From assembly GCF_001524445.2 (NCBI RefSeq), contig NZ_CP013419.1:310001-374000 (forward strand): a stretch of DNA of 64,000 nucleotides, in the 5' to 3' direction. The stretch comes from Burkholderia savannae (GTDB taxonomy: Bacteria > Pseudomonadota > Gammaproteobacteria > Burkholderiales > Burkholderiaceae). The position numbers were made by a program, and so were the translations under genes. Shown here one piece after another: positions 53,504-62,268 of this stretch (positions are counted from its first letter, which is position 1; each line of letters begins with the position of its first letter). The notes under the pieces are model-generated. The model was not told the origin of the DNA and did not search any database. It saw nothing but the letters and a program-made list of their open reading frames with translations.

Positions 53504-54901
53504 ATGGCCGAAGCGGGTCAACTTGCAACGTCGAGGCAACTCGCGTTGGCGCTATTCGAAGATGCCACTGCCGAAGGGTTAGCGGTTGACGCAGCTCGTT
53601 CCGATGTTGGATTCGCGCGAAAGAATATTCTCATCCGGATCGTAGACCTTGGTGTTGCGGCGCGGCGGTTGATCGATGCTGCATACTTCATCGTCGCTCA
53701 GGAAGATCGTGTTCACGACTTGTATGACGTCGAACTCGATTACTTCAAATGGCTGATGCGGTATTCAAGTCGGAACAATGCGCATTTGGAGCAAGTCATC
53801 ACCGAAGCGCAAAAGGCACTGGTTCAAGCCACCACGGGGCCGACGCCGGATGGCGAAAAACCGTTTGGGTCAGTGCAGCTGATCGGGCGAGTATCGTTCC
53901 AAAGTGGGCGTTTCCAGTTTCGTATCCCCACGGACCTTATCTCGATCATCCGGGGGCCCGGCAAGTCCCATTGGCTCAGTTTGCGGATCACATCGCTCTT
54001 CACTCTAAGCTACGCGCGGGTCATGTATGACCATCTGCTTCCGTTTGCTGATGACGGGAGCACGGACTGGCTCACTCTCGATGAACTTCGCGGCTGGCAG
54101 GGAGAAATGGGCGCTAACGCGCTAGTCTTCAAATATTTCAAGCGGGACTGGCTTGAACCTGCCGTCAAACAAATCAACGAGCTATCCGACATTACGTTGG
54201 AGTACGAAACAAGGAATGAACCGGGGTCGCGCAAGATTGGGAGACTACGATTCCGGATCGCTCGCAAGGACGTCGCTGAACGGGTTCTCCACACATATGA
54301 GGAGGCCCAAGAGATCTATCGCATCTTGAAGCAAGAGTTCGGCCTGTCGGGTGATCAACTGAACCAGATCGGCGCCAATCGCGGCACATATAGTGACGAT
54401 CGTATCCATCAAGCGATCGAGCGAACCCGGTTTAGCTTGAAACTCGGAAAGGTCTCCAAGAGCCCCGCGGGCTTCTTTATGAAGGCGTTGAAGGGGGGGT
54501 GGGTCGTCTCGGACGCAGAGCGGGAAATGATCACCGTTCAACAGACCCTAGCGTTAGCTGAGCAGCGTGACCAAGACGATAGGGTCAAGGCGCAATCGAT
54601 TGCGGCGCTTCACACGGCTGCTCAGGAATCAAGCGCGCAAGACCGTATGCGAGAAGAGGCACGCTCCGGCCGCGCGCAGTACGAAGCTGCCGAGCAGAGG
54701 CAGAAAGATGAATGGTTGCGCACGTACCTTTCGTCATCGGGCGGAAAGATCATGTTGCGCCGTTTGAAGTTGAATCCCGACGACGTCGATGAGGTAACGG
54801 TACTCGGAGATGTCGACCTTGTTGGCGACTTCGCGCGGTTTGTCTTCAACAAGACCAAGTCGAAGGCAAAAGGATCGGGTGCGCGAGCGCGAGCCAGGTA
54901 A
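53504..54901 (+). CDS. Plasmid replication initiator (Rep_3 / RepB family)
   Basis: A 465-residue initiator. Tandem winged-helix domains are visible: the first around residues 50-200 (YIVAQ/FIVAQED, RYSSRNNAHLEQVITEA, LSLRITSLFTLSYARVMYDH), the second around 200-290 (LTLDELRGWQGEMG, YFKRDWLEPAVKQINELSDI). The C-terminal 150 residues are charged and helical, ending basic (KSKAKGSGARARAR). It should bind the 21-22 bp iterons upstream and open the origin. Length is at the long end for the family. Confidence 0.88.
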   Translation: MAEAGQLATSRQLALALFEDATAEGLAVDAARSDVGFARKNILIRIVDLGVAARRLIDAAYFIVAQEDRVHDLYDVELDYFKWLMRYSSRNNAHLEQVITEAQKALVQATTGPTPDGEKPFGSVQLIGRVSFQSGRFQFRIPTDLISIIRGPGKSHWLSLRITSLFTLSYARVMYDHLLPFADDGSTDWLTLDELRGWQGEMGANALVFKYFKRDWLEPAVKQINELSDITLEYETRNEPGSRKIGRLRFRIARKDVAERVLHTYEEAQEIYRILKQEFGLSGDQLNQIGANRGTYSDDRIHQAIERTRFSLKLGKVSKSPAGFFMKALKGGWVVSDAEREMITVQQTLALAEQRDQDDRVKAQSIAALHTAAQESSAQDRMREEARSGRAQYEAAEQRQKDEWLRTYLSSSGGKIMLRRLKLNPDDVDEVTVLGDVDLVGDFARFVFNKTKSKAKGSGARARAR

Positions 54902-54932
54902 CGGGATGACGCAACTCGACGTCACCGCTCAA

Positions 54933-55280
54933 AGGTGACATTTTCCGACCTAGAAAGTGTGGTTTGCGTCGTGCGCCGTCCAGATGTCCCCCGGAATTGG
55001 ACCTGTAGTAGATTGACGCCGTGTTTTAGACCCGCACCGGGACTGAAAACTTCGCTTTTCAAATTAGTGCGGCATGGGAACCCCGGTGACGGTCGAGCTA
55101 CAGCCTAGCCAAATCCAGGGGACGGAAAATGTCACATCACGCGCCCGCACGTGAGGTCGGAAACGTCACCGTTCCAGAGCGCCACATGCACAAAGGGTGA
55201 CGATGCAGCGTCATGGATGATCTTCAGCGGGGCGGAAAACGCTACCGTCGCGCCCAATTCCTTGGGTCGGAATATGTCAT
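54933..55280. repeat. Five copies of a GGTCGGAAAATGTCAC-type motif
   Basis: Copies lie at 54933-54951 (inverted), 55120-55137, 55154-55170, 55230-55246 and 55265-55280, with small variations. The region (54902-55345) has no gene and lies between rep and the convergent ParB-like gene. The motif differs from the iterons. It may bind the ParB-like protein or a second replication or partition factor. Confidence 0.55.
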
Positions 55281-55345
55281 TCATCGATCCGCGGACGTCG
55301 GGCTTTGCTCCGCGAGCTTGGCCACCATTGCGTGATCCAAAGCAC

Positions 55346-55921
55346 CTAGCGAGACCGTCCAAGCACTAAAGGAAGGAGTGCGTTGACTAAGTCTTCTATG
55401 ATGGCAAGGTGAGGGATAACGCGTTGAATATCCGGCGAGTCGATTCGGATGTGCCGACCGCTTGCTCCTGGCGACAACCGTAGTGCGAGACCATCCTCCA
55501 CTCGGGCGACACCGGTGCATAGTATCGATTTCACCTTCGCTGGAGCGGTCGCGATTGGCACTGCTAACGCTCTCCGGATGACAACCTCACGTCCAAGTTC
55601 GCGGATCAACATCGTTACTGTTTCCGCTGTACGGAATGAGACACGATCTGGACCGCCGAACGATGCTACGACCTCGGTAGGAAGCAGGGATGCCTGTATC
55701 GATCGTGTGACGATGGCCTTCGATACATTGAGGTCCGCAGCGAGTTTTGCTTGACTGGGCCAAAGCTCGTGATCGAGCTGCTCACGATAAAATCCACCCA
55801 ACACAACCGGAGGGGAATCGGTCCGGCGAAGTTCATTATGTCGCGCGATCGCGATCAAACGGTCGTGAGGTGCGTGAATTCTCCCAGCGAACGGACTTTT
55901 GCAGGAATCGGAATGTGTCAT
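55346..55921 (-). CDS. ParB/KorB-like DNA-binding regulator
   Basis: About 191 residues from MTHSDSCKSPFAGRIHAPHD (an upstream start would add 18). The central part, ELWPSQAKLAADLNVSKAIV then TRSIQASLLPTEVVASFGG, matches the HTH of ParB/KorB proteins. The N-terminal nuclease-like CTPase domain of true ParB is absent or very short. It lies between the replication module and the divergent transfer operon. Repression of the transfer genes or binding to the 54933-55280 motifs is plausible. Confidence 0.65.
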   Translation of the reverse strand: MTHSDSCKSPFAGRIHAPHDRLIAIARHNELRRTDSPPVVLGGFYREQLDHELWPSQAKLAADLNVSKAIVTRSIQASLLPTEVVASFGGPDRVSFRTAETVTMLIRELGREVVIRRALAVPIATAPAKVKSILCTGVARVEDGLALRLSPGASGRHIRIDSPDIQRVIPHLAIIEDLVNALLPLVLGRSR

Positions 55922-55974
55922 AGAAGCGGCCGCGCGTTGGCGATAAATTGTTGCTATTTCTGAAAAATGCCGCA

Positions 55975-56197
55975 CAACCGGTTGAAGGGGGTAGCCGGTA
56001 AGTCTCGAACGATGATAGGTCGCAAGTCCTTGTTTTTACGAAGCAGTTGGAGCGCTTACCTTCGCGTGCCGCCCTCCGTAGTGTGTGCAACGCGTGCAAC
56101 GATCAGCGAGCCGATTCTATCGTCGTGGTCGGAAATGCAAGACTAGAAAGCTCATGATTATCGGGTAGCTTTCTCCTAATTCCCCCACAACCGGTTG
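55975..56197. promoter_or_regulatory. Control region of the transfer operon with two CAACCGGTTG palindromes
   Basis: CACAACCGGTTGA occurs at about 55973-55985 and 56186-56198, 213 bp apart, in the gap between the minus-strand ParB-like gene and the plus-strand transfer operon. Each contains the perfect palindrome CAACCGGTTG. They are candidate operators for divergent repression, possibly with looping. No other gene is supported in 55976-56324. Confidence 0.5.
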
Positions 56198-56324
56198 AGC
56201 GCTCGCGGTCGGCGTTGTTGCTCTTTCTTCCGTCGCGAAAAGGTCCCTGAAATGATGGCTCTTTTCCCAAGTGCCGTTGTCACCTCGGCTGTTCCAATTG
56301 TCCCGGACCAATTGGAACTCCGTG

Positions 56325-57041
56325 ATGCAATTCCCCAGACTCTTTCCCCGTAGCAAGAAGCAGGTCGCGCTGTCGCCAGCGCCCGGCCACTACTCGAATG
56401 AGGACCCCGAAAAGATCATCTTCGATCAGGGGACGCGTCTGCGCGTCGAAGCCAATCACTGGAAAACCTTCTGCTTCGTCCTCGCGATCATCGCCGGCGG
56501 CGCCGTCTACACCCGGCAACCACCACCCTCGGTCGTGAAGTCGTATGGCGTTTCGTCAGATGCTGGCGGTAATCCGCTGGTCAAGCAACTGGCCGCATAC
56601 AACCCCGACGACCAGGCGAAGCGCACGGCGATCAAACAGGACGTCGAGCACTGGTTCACGATCGAGCCGGTGCTCACCGACGATATCCGAACTTCCCGGC
56701 TCGCCAAGAACGTCAACGCGGTCAAGGCCAAGATGGTCGGCAACGCGAAGAATCAGTTTGCAACATGGATCAGCGACGACAAGCCGTTTGACCAGATCAC
56801 GACCAATCCGAAGCTGGTTCGCGAGCCGAAGGTGACCAACGTTTCGCTGCTGGAGGATTCGACCGTCGTGGTCGAGTTCACGACATCGACGCGGCAATCG
56901 CCAACTGACAAACCTGTCGACATCCGTTTCGCGTTGACGATGCGCTACCAGATCATTCCCCCAACTGCCGAAGACGTGCTGGGCACGAATCCGTACGGCC
57001 TCTACTACCCGTTCTTCACCCTGCAGAAGACTGGCGCATGA
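56325..57041 (+). CDS. VirB8-like type IV secretion protein
   Basis: A 238-residue inner-membrane protein from MQFPRLFPRSKKQ; I prefer this ATG since the upstream frame has no features. A cytoplasmic N-terminus is followed by one membrane helix (HWKTFCFVLAIIAGGAVYT) and a periplasmic NTF2-like domain ending with the VirB8 pattern DIRFALTMRYQIIPP then NPYGLYYPFFTLQ. It links the inner-membrane complex to the core. It is the first gene of an operon with overlapping starts. Confidence 0.88.
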   Translation: MQFPRLFPRSKKQVALSPAPGHYSNEDPEKIIFDQGTRLRVEANHWKTFCFVLAIIAGGAVYTRQPPPSVVKSYGVSSDAGGNPLVKQLAAYNPDDQAKRTAIKQDVEHWFTIEPVLTDDIRTSRLAKNVNAVKAKMVGNAKNQFATWISDDKPFDQITTNPKLVREPKVTNVSLLEDSTVVVEFTTSTRQSPTDKPVDIRFALTMRYQIIPPTAEDVLGTNPYGLYYPFFTLQKTGA

Positions 57042-57913
57042 AACGACCACGTTCCGTTGTGACCTGGATTGCGCTCGCGTTGATCGCGGCATCAGCCAAT
57101 GCATTCGCCGCGAAGACTGCCGCCAGTCCGATCGCACCGATCCCGAACTTCGACGTCGACAGCATCATCGGCGATGCGATGAGCCCGGTGAACCCGTACA
57201 ACTCGGGCACCGATCCGATCACCATGCCGGGCGACGCGCGTATGGCCGTGTTTCAGTACAGCCGGGACCAGATTTTCCGCGTGATGACGGCGCCGCTGAA
57301 GCTCACGACGATCGAGCTGGAGCGGGGGGAGAGTCTGATTAGCGAGCCGGCGATGGGCGATTCTAAGCAATGGATCCTCGACACCGACGGTGCTAACCAT
57401 GTGTACGTGAAGCCCATCAAACCGGGGCTCGTGAACACGCTGCACCTAAGCACGAACAGGCGCGAGTACGAGCTGACGCTCGTCTCGTCGCCGCTGGGCG
57501 GACTGTTCTATCAGAACGTGCGCTTCAACTACCCGAACTCGCTGATGTCGAAGGTACGCGCGCGCGGCAATGCGCCGGACGACGATCGCGACGCAGACCA
57601 CACGAGTCATTCGGATTCCGGTCCGATCGGCGTGTCGCCCGACAAACTGAACTTCGAATACACAGTGTCAGGGACCAGCTCGCTCAAGCCCGAGACCGTT
57701 TTCGACGACGGTACCTTCATCTGGATTCGGATGCCTCCGCGCACGCCGTTTGCCGTGCCGACCATCAAGGACGGCGGCGATATCGTCAGCCCGAACTTTA
57801 TCCGCCGCGGCCCGTACATCGTCATCCAGCGATTGGCAGATGAGATCAAGCTCACCCGGCCGGGCGAGGAAGTGACGATCACCCGCGGCCGTCGTGGCCT
57901 GTTCGGATTCTGA
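57038..57913 (+). CDS. VirB9-like outer-membrane core protein
   Basis: A 291-residue exported protein with a signal peptide (VVTWIALALIAASANAFA). The N-terminal domain has MAVFQYSRDQIFRVMTAPLK with TTIELERGESLISEPAMGD. The C-terminal domain has LNFEYTVSGTSSLKPETVFD with DGTFIWIRM. ATGA overlap couples it to the VirB8 gene. With VirB10 it forms the envelope-spanning core; a VirB7 lipoprotein gene was not seen next to it. Confidence 0.9.
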   Translation: MKRPRSVVTWIALALIAASANAFAAKTAASPIAPIPNFDVDSIIGDAMSPVNPYNSGTDPITMPGDARMAVFQYSRDQIFRVMTAPLKLTTIELERGESLISEPAMGDSKQWILDTDGANHVYVKPIKPGLVNTLHLSTNRREYELTLVSSPLGGLFYQNVRFNYPNSLMSKVRARGNAPDDDRDADHTSHSDSGPIGVSPDKLNFEYTVSGTSSLKPETVFDDGTFIWIRMPPRTPFAVPTIKDGGDIVSPNFIRRGPYIVIQRLADEIKLTRPGEEVTITRGRRGLFGF

Positions 57914-57920
57914 GGACGGT

Positions 57921-59195
57921 ATGGCAAAGCAAACCGATCCGACCAGTCCGCAAGAAAAGACCTTGCTGAAGGGCAAGGTGCCCCGCAACGTCATGATCGT
58001 GATCGGCTCGATAGCCGCGATTGCGATAGGCACGCTCGGCTTTTACACGCAGACCGTCGAAGCCAACAAGGCAGAAGCAGAGGCGCTGAAGGCGAAACGC
58101 GAACGTGCAGCCGAAGCGGTTGACAAGAGCAATGCTGACAAAGCGGATGTCGACAAGCTCATCGAGCAACAACAGGCCGAAGCACGTCGGCGAGCAGCGG
58201 AAGTCGCTGCGGCTGCGAGCGCTGCGGCCGCAGCGAATGCGAAGAAACCGACGCTGTCAGCCGACGCATTGATGCCGAGCGCAAACACGGCACAACTCAA
58301 AGCCGAGAACGACGAGGACAATATTTATGCTTCGCCGATCTTTCGTCTAAGCTTGAAGGTCAAGGACGCCCAGCCGCAGCAACCGCAACTGCCGAACGGC
58401 GTCATCTCGCCGCAACAGATGCTGCTCCAGCAGGCGGCTGCTCAGGATGCCGCGATGAAGGAGGCGACCGCACAAGCGACACTGGCTGCGAGGGGGGGGC
58501 AGGCCGCCGGGTCCATGACCACCCAGCAGCGCGACAACGCATTCATGCGGGACGTAGCCCAGTTGAACGAAGGCGACAAAGATTTCGCGCGAACCGGCTT
58601 TGTTGGCCAGTCGCACGGCTGCACGCTGTCGCCACCGGCGAAGATTCCGGTTCTCTCGAACGAGGCGCTCAACTCGGACCGTCCTGGCACCGCGTCGCTG
58701 ACCGTCGAGACCGATGTGTACGCGAACAACGGCGATGGTCGGTGCCTGATGATTCCGTGGGGCACCACTATCGTTGCACCCTACAGCTCGGACATTCAGC
58801 CGGGACAGGAGTCGATTCTCGTCGCCGGCGCGGAAATGCGTCTGCCGAACGGCAAGCACGTACCGCTGTATGGTGCACAAGGCGCCGACGGCGATGGCAC
58901 GGCCGGCTTCAGTGGTGACGTGAACAACCACTTCTGGAAGATCTACTCGACCTCGTTTCTGAACGCCATTCTGGTTCGCACCTTCAGCAATAGCGATCAG
59001 AGCACGACGACCGGCCCGCTTGGTGTCACCCAAGTAGGTAGCACGGGTGGGCAAATTGCCGCGCAAACGGCGCAGTCGGTGCTCGACCGCTACAAGAACA
59101 TCCCGCCGACCATCAAATCGAAGCCGGGCGAGCGGCATTTCATGATGAAGATCAATCGCGACTTGGTACTCGAGCCGTACAGGGGGCCACGGTGA
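57921..59195 (+). CDS. VirB10/TrbI-like core protein
   Basis: A 424-residue protein from MAKQTDPTSPQEKTLLKGKV. One inner-membrane helix (NVMIVIGSIAAIAIGTLGFY) is followed by an Ala/Glu-rich coiled coil (residues 45-110) and a TrbI/VirB10 beta-barrel domain (GCTLSPPAKIPVLSNEALN, LMIPWGTTIVAPYSSDIQPG, AAQTAQSVLDRYKNIPPTIK, FMMKINRDLVLEPY). It spans both membranes and gates the channel. The usual Pro-rich linker is replaced by Ala- and Gln-rich sequence. Confidence 0.9.
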   Translation: MAKQTDPTSPQEKTLLKGKVPRNVMIVIGSIAAIAIGTLGFYTQTVEANKAEAEALKAKRERAAEAVDKSNADKADVDKLIEQQQAEARRRAAEVAAAASAAAAANAKKPTLSADALMPSANTAQLKAENDEDNIYASPIFRLSLKVKDAQPQQPQLPNGVISPQQMLLQQAAAQDAAMKEATAQATLAARGGQAAGSMTTQQRDNAFMRDVAQLNEGDKDFARTGFVGQSHGCTLSPPAKIPVLSNEALNSDRPGTASLTVETDVYANNGDGRCLMIPWGTTIVAPYSSDIQPGQESILVAGAEMRLPNGKHVPLYGAQGADGDGTAGFSGDVNNHFWKIYSTSFLNAILVRTFSNSDQSTTTGPLGVTQVGSTGGQIAAQTAQSVLDRYKNIPPTIKSKPGERHFMMKINRDLVLEPYRGPR

Positions 59196-59998
59196 CCAAG
59201 CGTGCGATTCTCCTCGCCGCAATGGGGATGGCGAGCGCACACGCGCAGTCGGCGGTCATTGCGCAGGTGATCAGCCCGGTGAGTGTTGTCATTCAAGACG
59301 GCGCGACGCGTCAGGTCGCGCTGCTGCCCGGCAAGCCGGTCTATCACTGCGGCCTTGATGCATTCATCGAATGGGCGTCACCGCTGATCGGACAGACCGT
59401 ACGCAGTTCACGTGAAGCGGGCATCACGGTCACGGTCGATGGACGCGATGTCGCGCTGGATGAACTTTTCATCGAGCGCGGCTGGCTGCAGCCGCCCGTG
59501 CTGGATGACGGCGCGCAGGCGGCACTCGCTGAACGTCGTGGCGGATGGGCGTGCTCTCGCGCGGTCGCGCCGTTCGAGTTGCTGCACATCAACGTCGATC
59601 CGAAGATCCTCGCAGGCATTGCGCTGAACGAGTCGAACTACCGTGGCCGCGCGTGGCCGTGGACGCTGAATGTCGCGGGTCAGGGCTACTTCTTCAAGTC
59701 GCGAGAAGAAGCCTACAAGGCAATCGAGACGTTGCTTGCGCGCGGGCGCTGCAATTTCGACGTCGGCCTCATGCAGGTGAACTGGTGCTACCACGGCAAA
59801 CGCTTTGCGTCAGCGTGGGATGCGCTCGCACCCGCCACCAACGTCGCGGTCGCGGAAGCGATCCTCACCGAGAACTTCGCGCGGACCGACTCGGTCGCGA
59901 AGGCAATTGCCTACTACCACAGCGCAAATCCCAAACCCGGTCGCACGTACCTCGCACGGTTCGTCCGACATCTCTCCATGATCGAGGCAGGCCTGTGA
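59192..59998 (+). CDS. Exported SLT transglycosylase with extra N-terminal domain
   Basis: A 268-residue protein started by a GTG overlapping the VirB10 stop. The signal peptide (AILLAAMGMASAHAQ) is followed by a 100-residue domain (PVSVVIQDGATRQVALLPGK, VYHCGLDAFIEWASPLIGQT, VALDELFIERGWLQP) that recalls the C-terminal part of staphylococcal nuclease-like folds. A lysozyme-like SLT domain follows (GIALNESNYRGRAWP with the catalytic Glu, FDVGLMQVNWCYHG, AIAYYHSANP). Similar two-domain proteins occur with type IV secretion and pilus operons. The nuclease-like reading is tentative. Confidence 0.75.
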   Translation: MTKRAILLAAMGMASAHAQSAVIAQVISPVSVVIQDGATRQVALLPGKPVYHCGLDAFIEWASPLIGQTVRSSREAGITVTVDGRDVALDELFIERGWLQPPVLDDGAQAALAERRGGWACSRAVAPFELLHINVDPKILAGIALNESNYRGRAWPWTLNVAGQGYFFKSREEAYKAIETLLARGRCNFDVGLMQVNWCYHGKRFASAWDALAPATNVAVAEAILTENFARTDSVAKAIAYYHSANPKPGRTYLARFVRHLSMIEAGL

Positions 59999-61260
59999 AG
60001 CACACGACCAAGTTACTTGCGTGCGCCCTGTCGGCGATCGTGATTACGGCCGCGTCTGCGGCGAACACTGATCCGTTCGACTTCGACTACGACATCCTGG
60101 GCGGCATCGCCGAACGGCCGGCATTGATCTTCAACGACGGAGCGAAGACCTATATCCAGCCGCGCGCGGGCCAGGTCATCGTCGCCGAGGGCGGGCATAC
60201 CGAAGGTCCGTATGTGGTCGTCGAAGGAACGCCGGTGTCAATCACGTACAAGGTTGGCGCACACTCGGCGACTGCGCGCTGGAAGAAGGCCAACACTTTC
60301 ATCGGCGGGTCGGGTGCGTTGGCAGCGATGAAGGACGATCTGCCGGCCGGGTTCGACGGCTTCACGAACCGTCTGGTGATGATTGGCACTCGCTCGGCGC
60401 TCGCGCCGGTGCGCGCGCTTCACGTGTCGCTTCCGGTCGGTAAAGTCGTGAAGTCACTTGTCCCGCAGGGCTGGACAGGATCGGCGCAGAAGGATGTCGA
60501 CCTGACGACCCCCGAACTGTTTGGCACGCGCGACGGCGAGAACTGGATGCAGGCGCTCGATCGTTTGATGACGCAGACAGGGCTGTACGCGGATGTCGAC
60601 TTCGGCGCGCGTCACGTCCGGTTGCATCGCGATCCTCCAAAGTCTGCCGCGCTGAACTATGCGTCGAACGAGCGAGGTATTGATGAGGCTGGTCCGAATA
60701 GCGTCGTCGCGCGCGTCAATGCGGAACCTGCGCTGGTATCGAGGCTGGCCGAACACTTTGGCGCGCAGGCGATCCGGGACGGTGACGACACACATATGCA
60801 AATCCGTTTCACGTCGAAGCCGGCCAAAACCGTCACGTTTAAGACGGCGGACGGCAAAACGCTGCGCACGAGCTGGGATGATGTCAAAAGCGTGATGACG
60901 ATCGATCGCGCGGGGCGCTTCATTGTCGCCGATGCGACGAACCGCGTTGAGGTGACGCGCGAAGTAAGAACGGTCTACGACTTCGATCAGGCGAACCGCG
61001 CGAAGCTCGAGGCGGTATTCGATCGAGAAGGGCGCACGTACTTCAAGTTTGCTGACTCGGTCGTCCGCGTCGGCGTGACGGATGCGCGGAACCTGGGCAT
61101 CGGAGAGCAGAAGGGACGCTACTTCATGTTCGAGGGCACCGCCGACCAGTTTACGGCGACGGCAGACGGCAATACGACCCAGGTGAAGCGGCGAAAGGAA
61201 GTCGTCTACCGCGAAACGCCGGACGCAACACTGCAGACGAGCGGAGGGCCGACGTTGTGA
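59995..61260 (+). CDS. VirB9/TrbG-like and TcpQ-like composite protein
   Basis: A 421-residue protein from a GTG overlapping the previous stop (MKHTTKLLACALSAIVITAA, a signal peptide). Residues 35-100 resemble a VirB9 C-terminal strand domain (RPALIFNDGAKTYIQPRAGQ). The middle (WMQALDRLMTQTGLYADVDF) resembles TcpQ, and residues 330-400 again look VirB9-like (EAVFDREGRTYFKFADSVVR). It may dock the pilus secretin to the VirB core. Domain calls are by eye; a known family for the whole protein was not recognised. Confidence 0.5.
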   Translation: MKHTTKLLACALSAIVITAASAANTDPFDFDYDILGGIAERPALIFNDGAKTYIQPRAGQVIVAEGGHTEGPYVVVEGTPVSITYKVGAHSATARWKKANTFIGGSGALAAMKDDLPAGFDGFTNRLVMIGTRSALAPVRALHVSLPVGKVVKSLVPQGWTGSAQKDVDLTTPELFGTRDGENWMQALDRLMTQTGLYADVDFGARHVRLHRDPPKSAALNYASNERGIDEAGPNSVVARVNAEPALVSRLAEHFGAQAIRDGDDTHMQIRFTSKPAKTVTFKTADGKTLRTSWDDVKSVMTIDRAGRFIVADATNRVEVTREVRTVYDFDQANRAKLEAVFDREGRTYFKFADSVVRVGVTDARNLGIGEQKGRYFMFEGTADQFTATADGNTTQVKRRKEVVYRETPDATLQTSGGPTL

Positions 61261-61682
61261 AGTTCATCGGATCGATCGTTGCCATTTTGTTGGCGGTCAT
61301 CGCGCTGCCGTGCCAGGCAGACTGCATCGATGACGCAGCTGCCTTCCATCGCGTGAATCCGCGGTTGCTGCGTGTGATTGCGGAATACGAATCAAGCATG
61401 AGCACCTATGCCGTGAACCGGAACAAAAACGGCAGTGAAGACATCGGGCTCATGCAGATCAACACGTCGTGGCTCCCGACGCTCGCGCGTTACGGCATCC
61501 GTCGCGAGCACCTCTATAACGGCTGCGTCAGCGCGTACGTTGGAGCGTGGATTCTCGCATCGAACGTACGCCGCTTTGGACCGACCTGGAAGGCGGTCGG
61601 CGCGTATAACGCAGTCACGCCGTCCAAGCAACTCGTCTACGCCAGTGCGATTTATCGCCGCTACATGCAACAGGGCCGGTAA
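61257..61682 (+). CDS. Lytic transglycosylase (PilT/IagB-like SLT)
   Basis: This 141-residue enzyme has a signal peptide (FIGSIVAILLAVIALPCQAD) and an SLT domain: RVIAEYESSMSTYAVNRNKN with the catalytic Glu, SEDIGLMQINTSWLP, WKAVGAYNAVTPS. The GTG start overlaps the previous stop (TTGTGA). It opens peptidoglycan for pilus or secretion assembly. It is related to the protein at 2048. Confidence 0.88.
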   Translation: MKFIGSIVAILLAVIALPCQADCIDDAAAFHRVNPRLLRVIAEYESSMSTYAVNRNKNGSEDIGLMQINTSWLPTLARYGIRREHLYNGCVSAYVGAWILASNVRRFGPTWKAVGAYNAVTPSKQLVYASAIYRRYMQQGR

Positions 61683-61684
61683 CC

Positions 61685-62236
61685 ATGCAGAAGACAAATT
61701 CGAATCAGGCGCGCGTGCGTGCCGTCGTTGCGGGGGCTCTGGCTGTGTTGGCTGTCGCGGTGCACGCGTCACCCGATCTTGCCGTGAGCGCTGTCGACAC
61801 AGACGGTTGGCAGGTGCTCGCTGCGATGCCGAAGGCGGTGCCGGCGGCCGCAGACAGTCCGAAGGCGGCCGCGCCTGTGGTGCCGGCGTCAGCGGGCGTC
61901 ACGGCAACTGCGCTGTCTACTGCCGTTGCCCCGGTTGTTCTACCGGGGATAGGCACGCAGGCGGCGAGCGTCACGCTGACTTTCTCCGTGACGCCGGCGG
62001 ACGTGAATCTTCGCGATGCACTCGATCGCTGGCTGCAGCAGCAGGGATGGCAACTCGCGTGGAAGATCGACGACGACCTCCCGCTGGAGTTCAACGCGAC
62101 GTTCACGGGGGATTTCACTTCCGTCCTTCAGCAGGTAATGAAGGCGACGAACCACATGCGCACGCCGACGCGCGCGTGCCGCCATTCGAACAACGTCATC
62201 CGCGTGATAGCCCGCGCGGGCAACTGCCAGGACTGA
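61685..62236 (+). CDS. TcpQ-like pilus assembly protein (PilL/TcpQ type)
   Basis: A 183-residue exported protein with signal VVAGALAVLAVAVHA, an Ala-rich linker (residues 45-95), and a C-terminal TcpQ-type domain (NLRDALDRWLQQQGWQLAWK, LEFNATFTGDFTSVLQQVM, ending with a Cys pair RACRHSNNVIRVIARAGNC). In type IVb systems such proteins help localise or stabilise the secretin encoded next. Confidence 0.75.
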   Translation: MQKTNSNQARVRAVVAGALAVLAVAVHASPDLAVSAVDTDGWQVLAAMPKAVPAAADSPKAAAPVVPASAGVTATALSTAVAPVVLPGIGTQAASVTLTFSVTPADVNLRDALDRWLQQQGWQLAWKIDDDLPLEFNATFTGDFTSVLQQVMKATNHMRTPTRACRHSNNVIRVIARAGNCQD

Positions 62237-62268
62237 GAACCATGCGTGTTGACCTTTTGCTGAGAACC

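Noticed and set aside
59545..59994. Upstream extension of the 59995 gene to 571 codons
   Set aside because: It overlaps the SLT gene in another frame and lacks family features. The GTG at 59995 gives a proper signal peptide and the operon's usual stop/start overlap.
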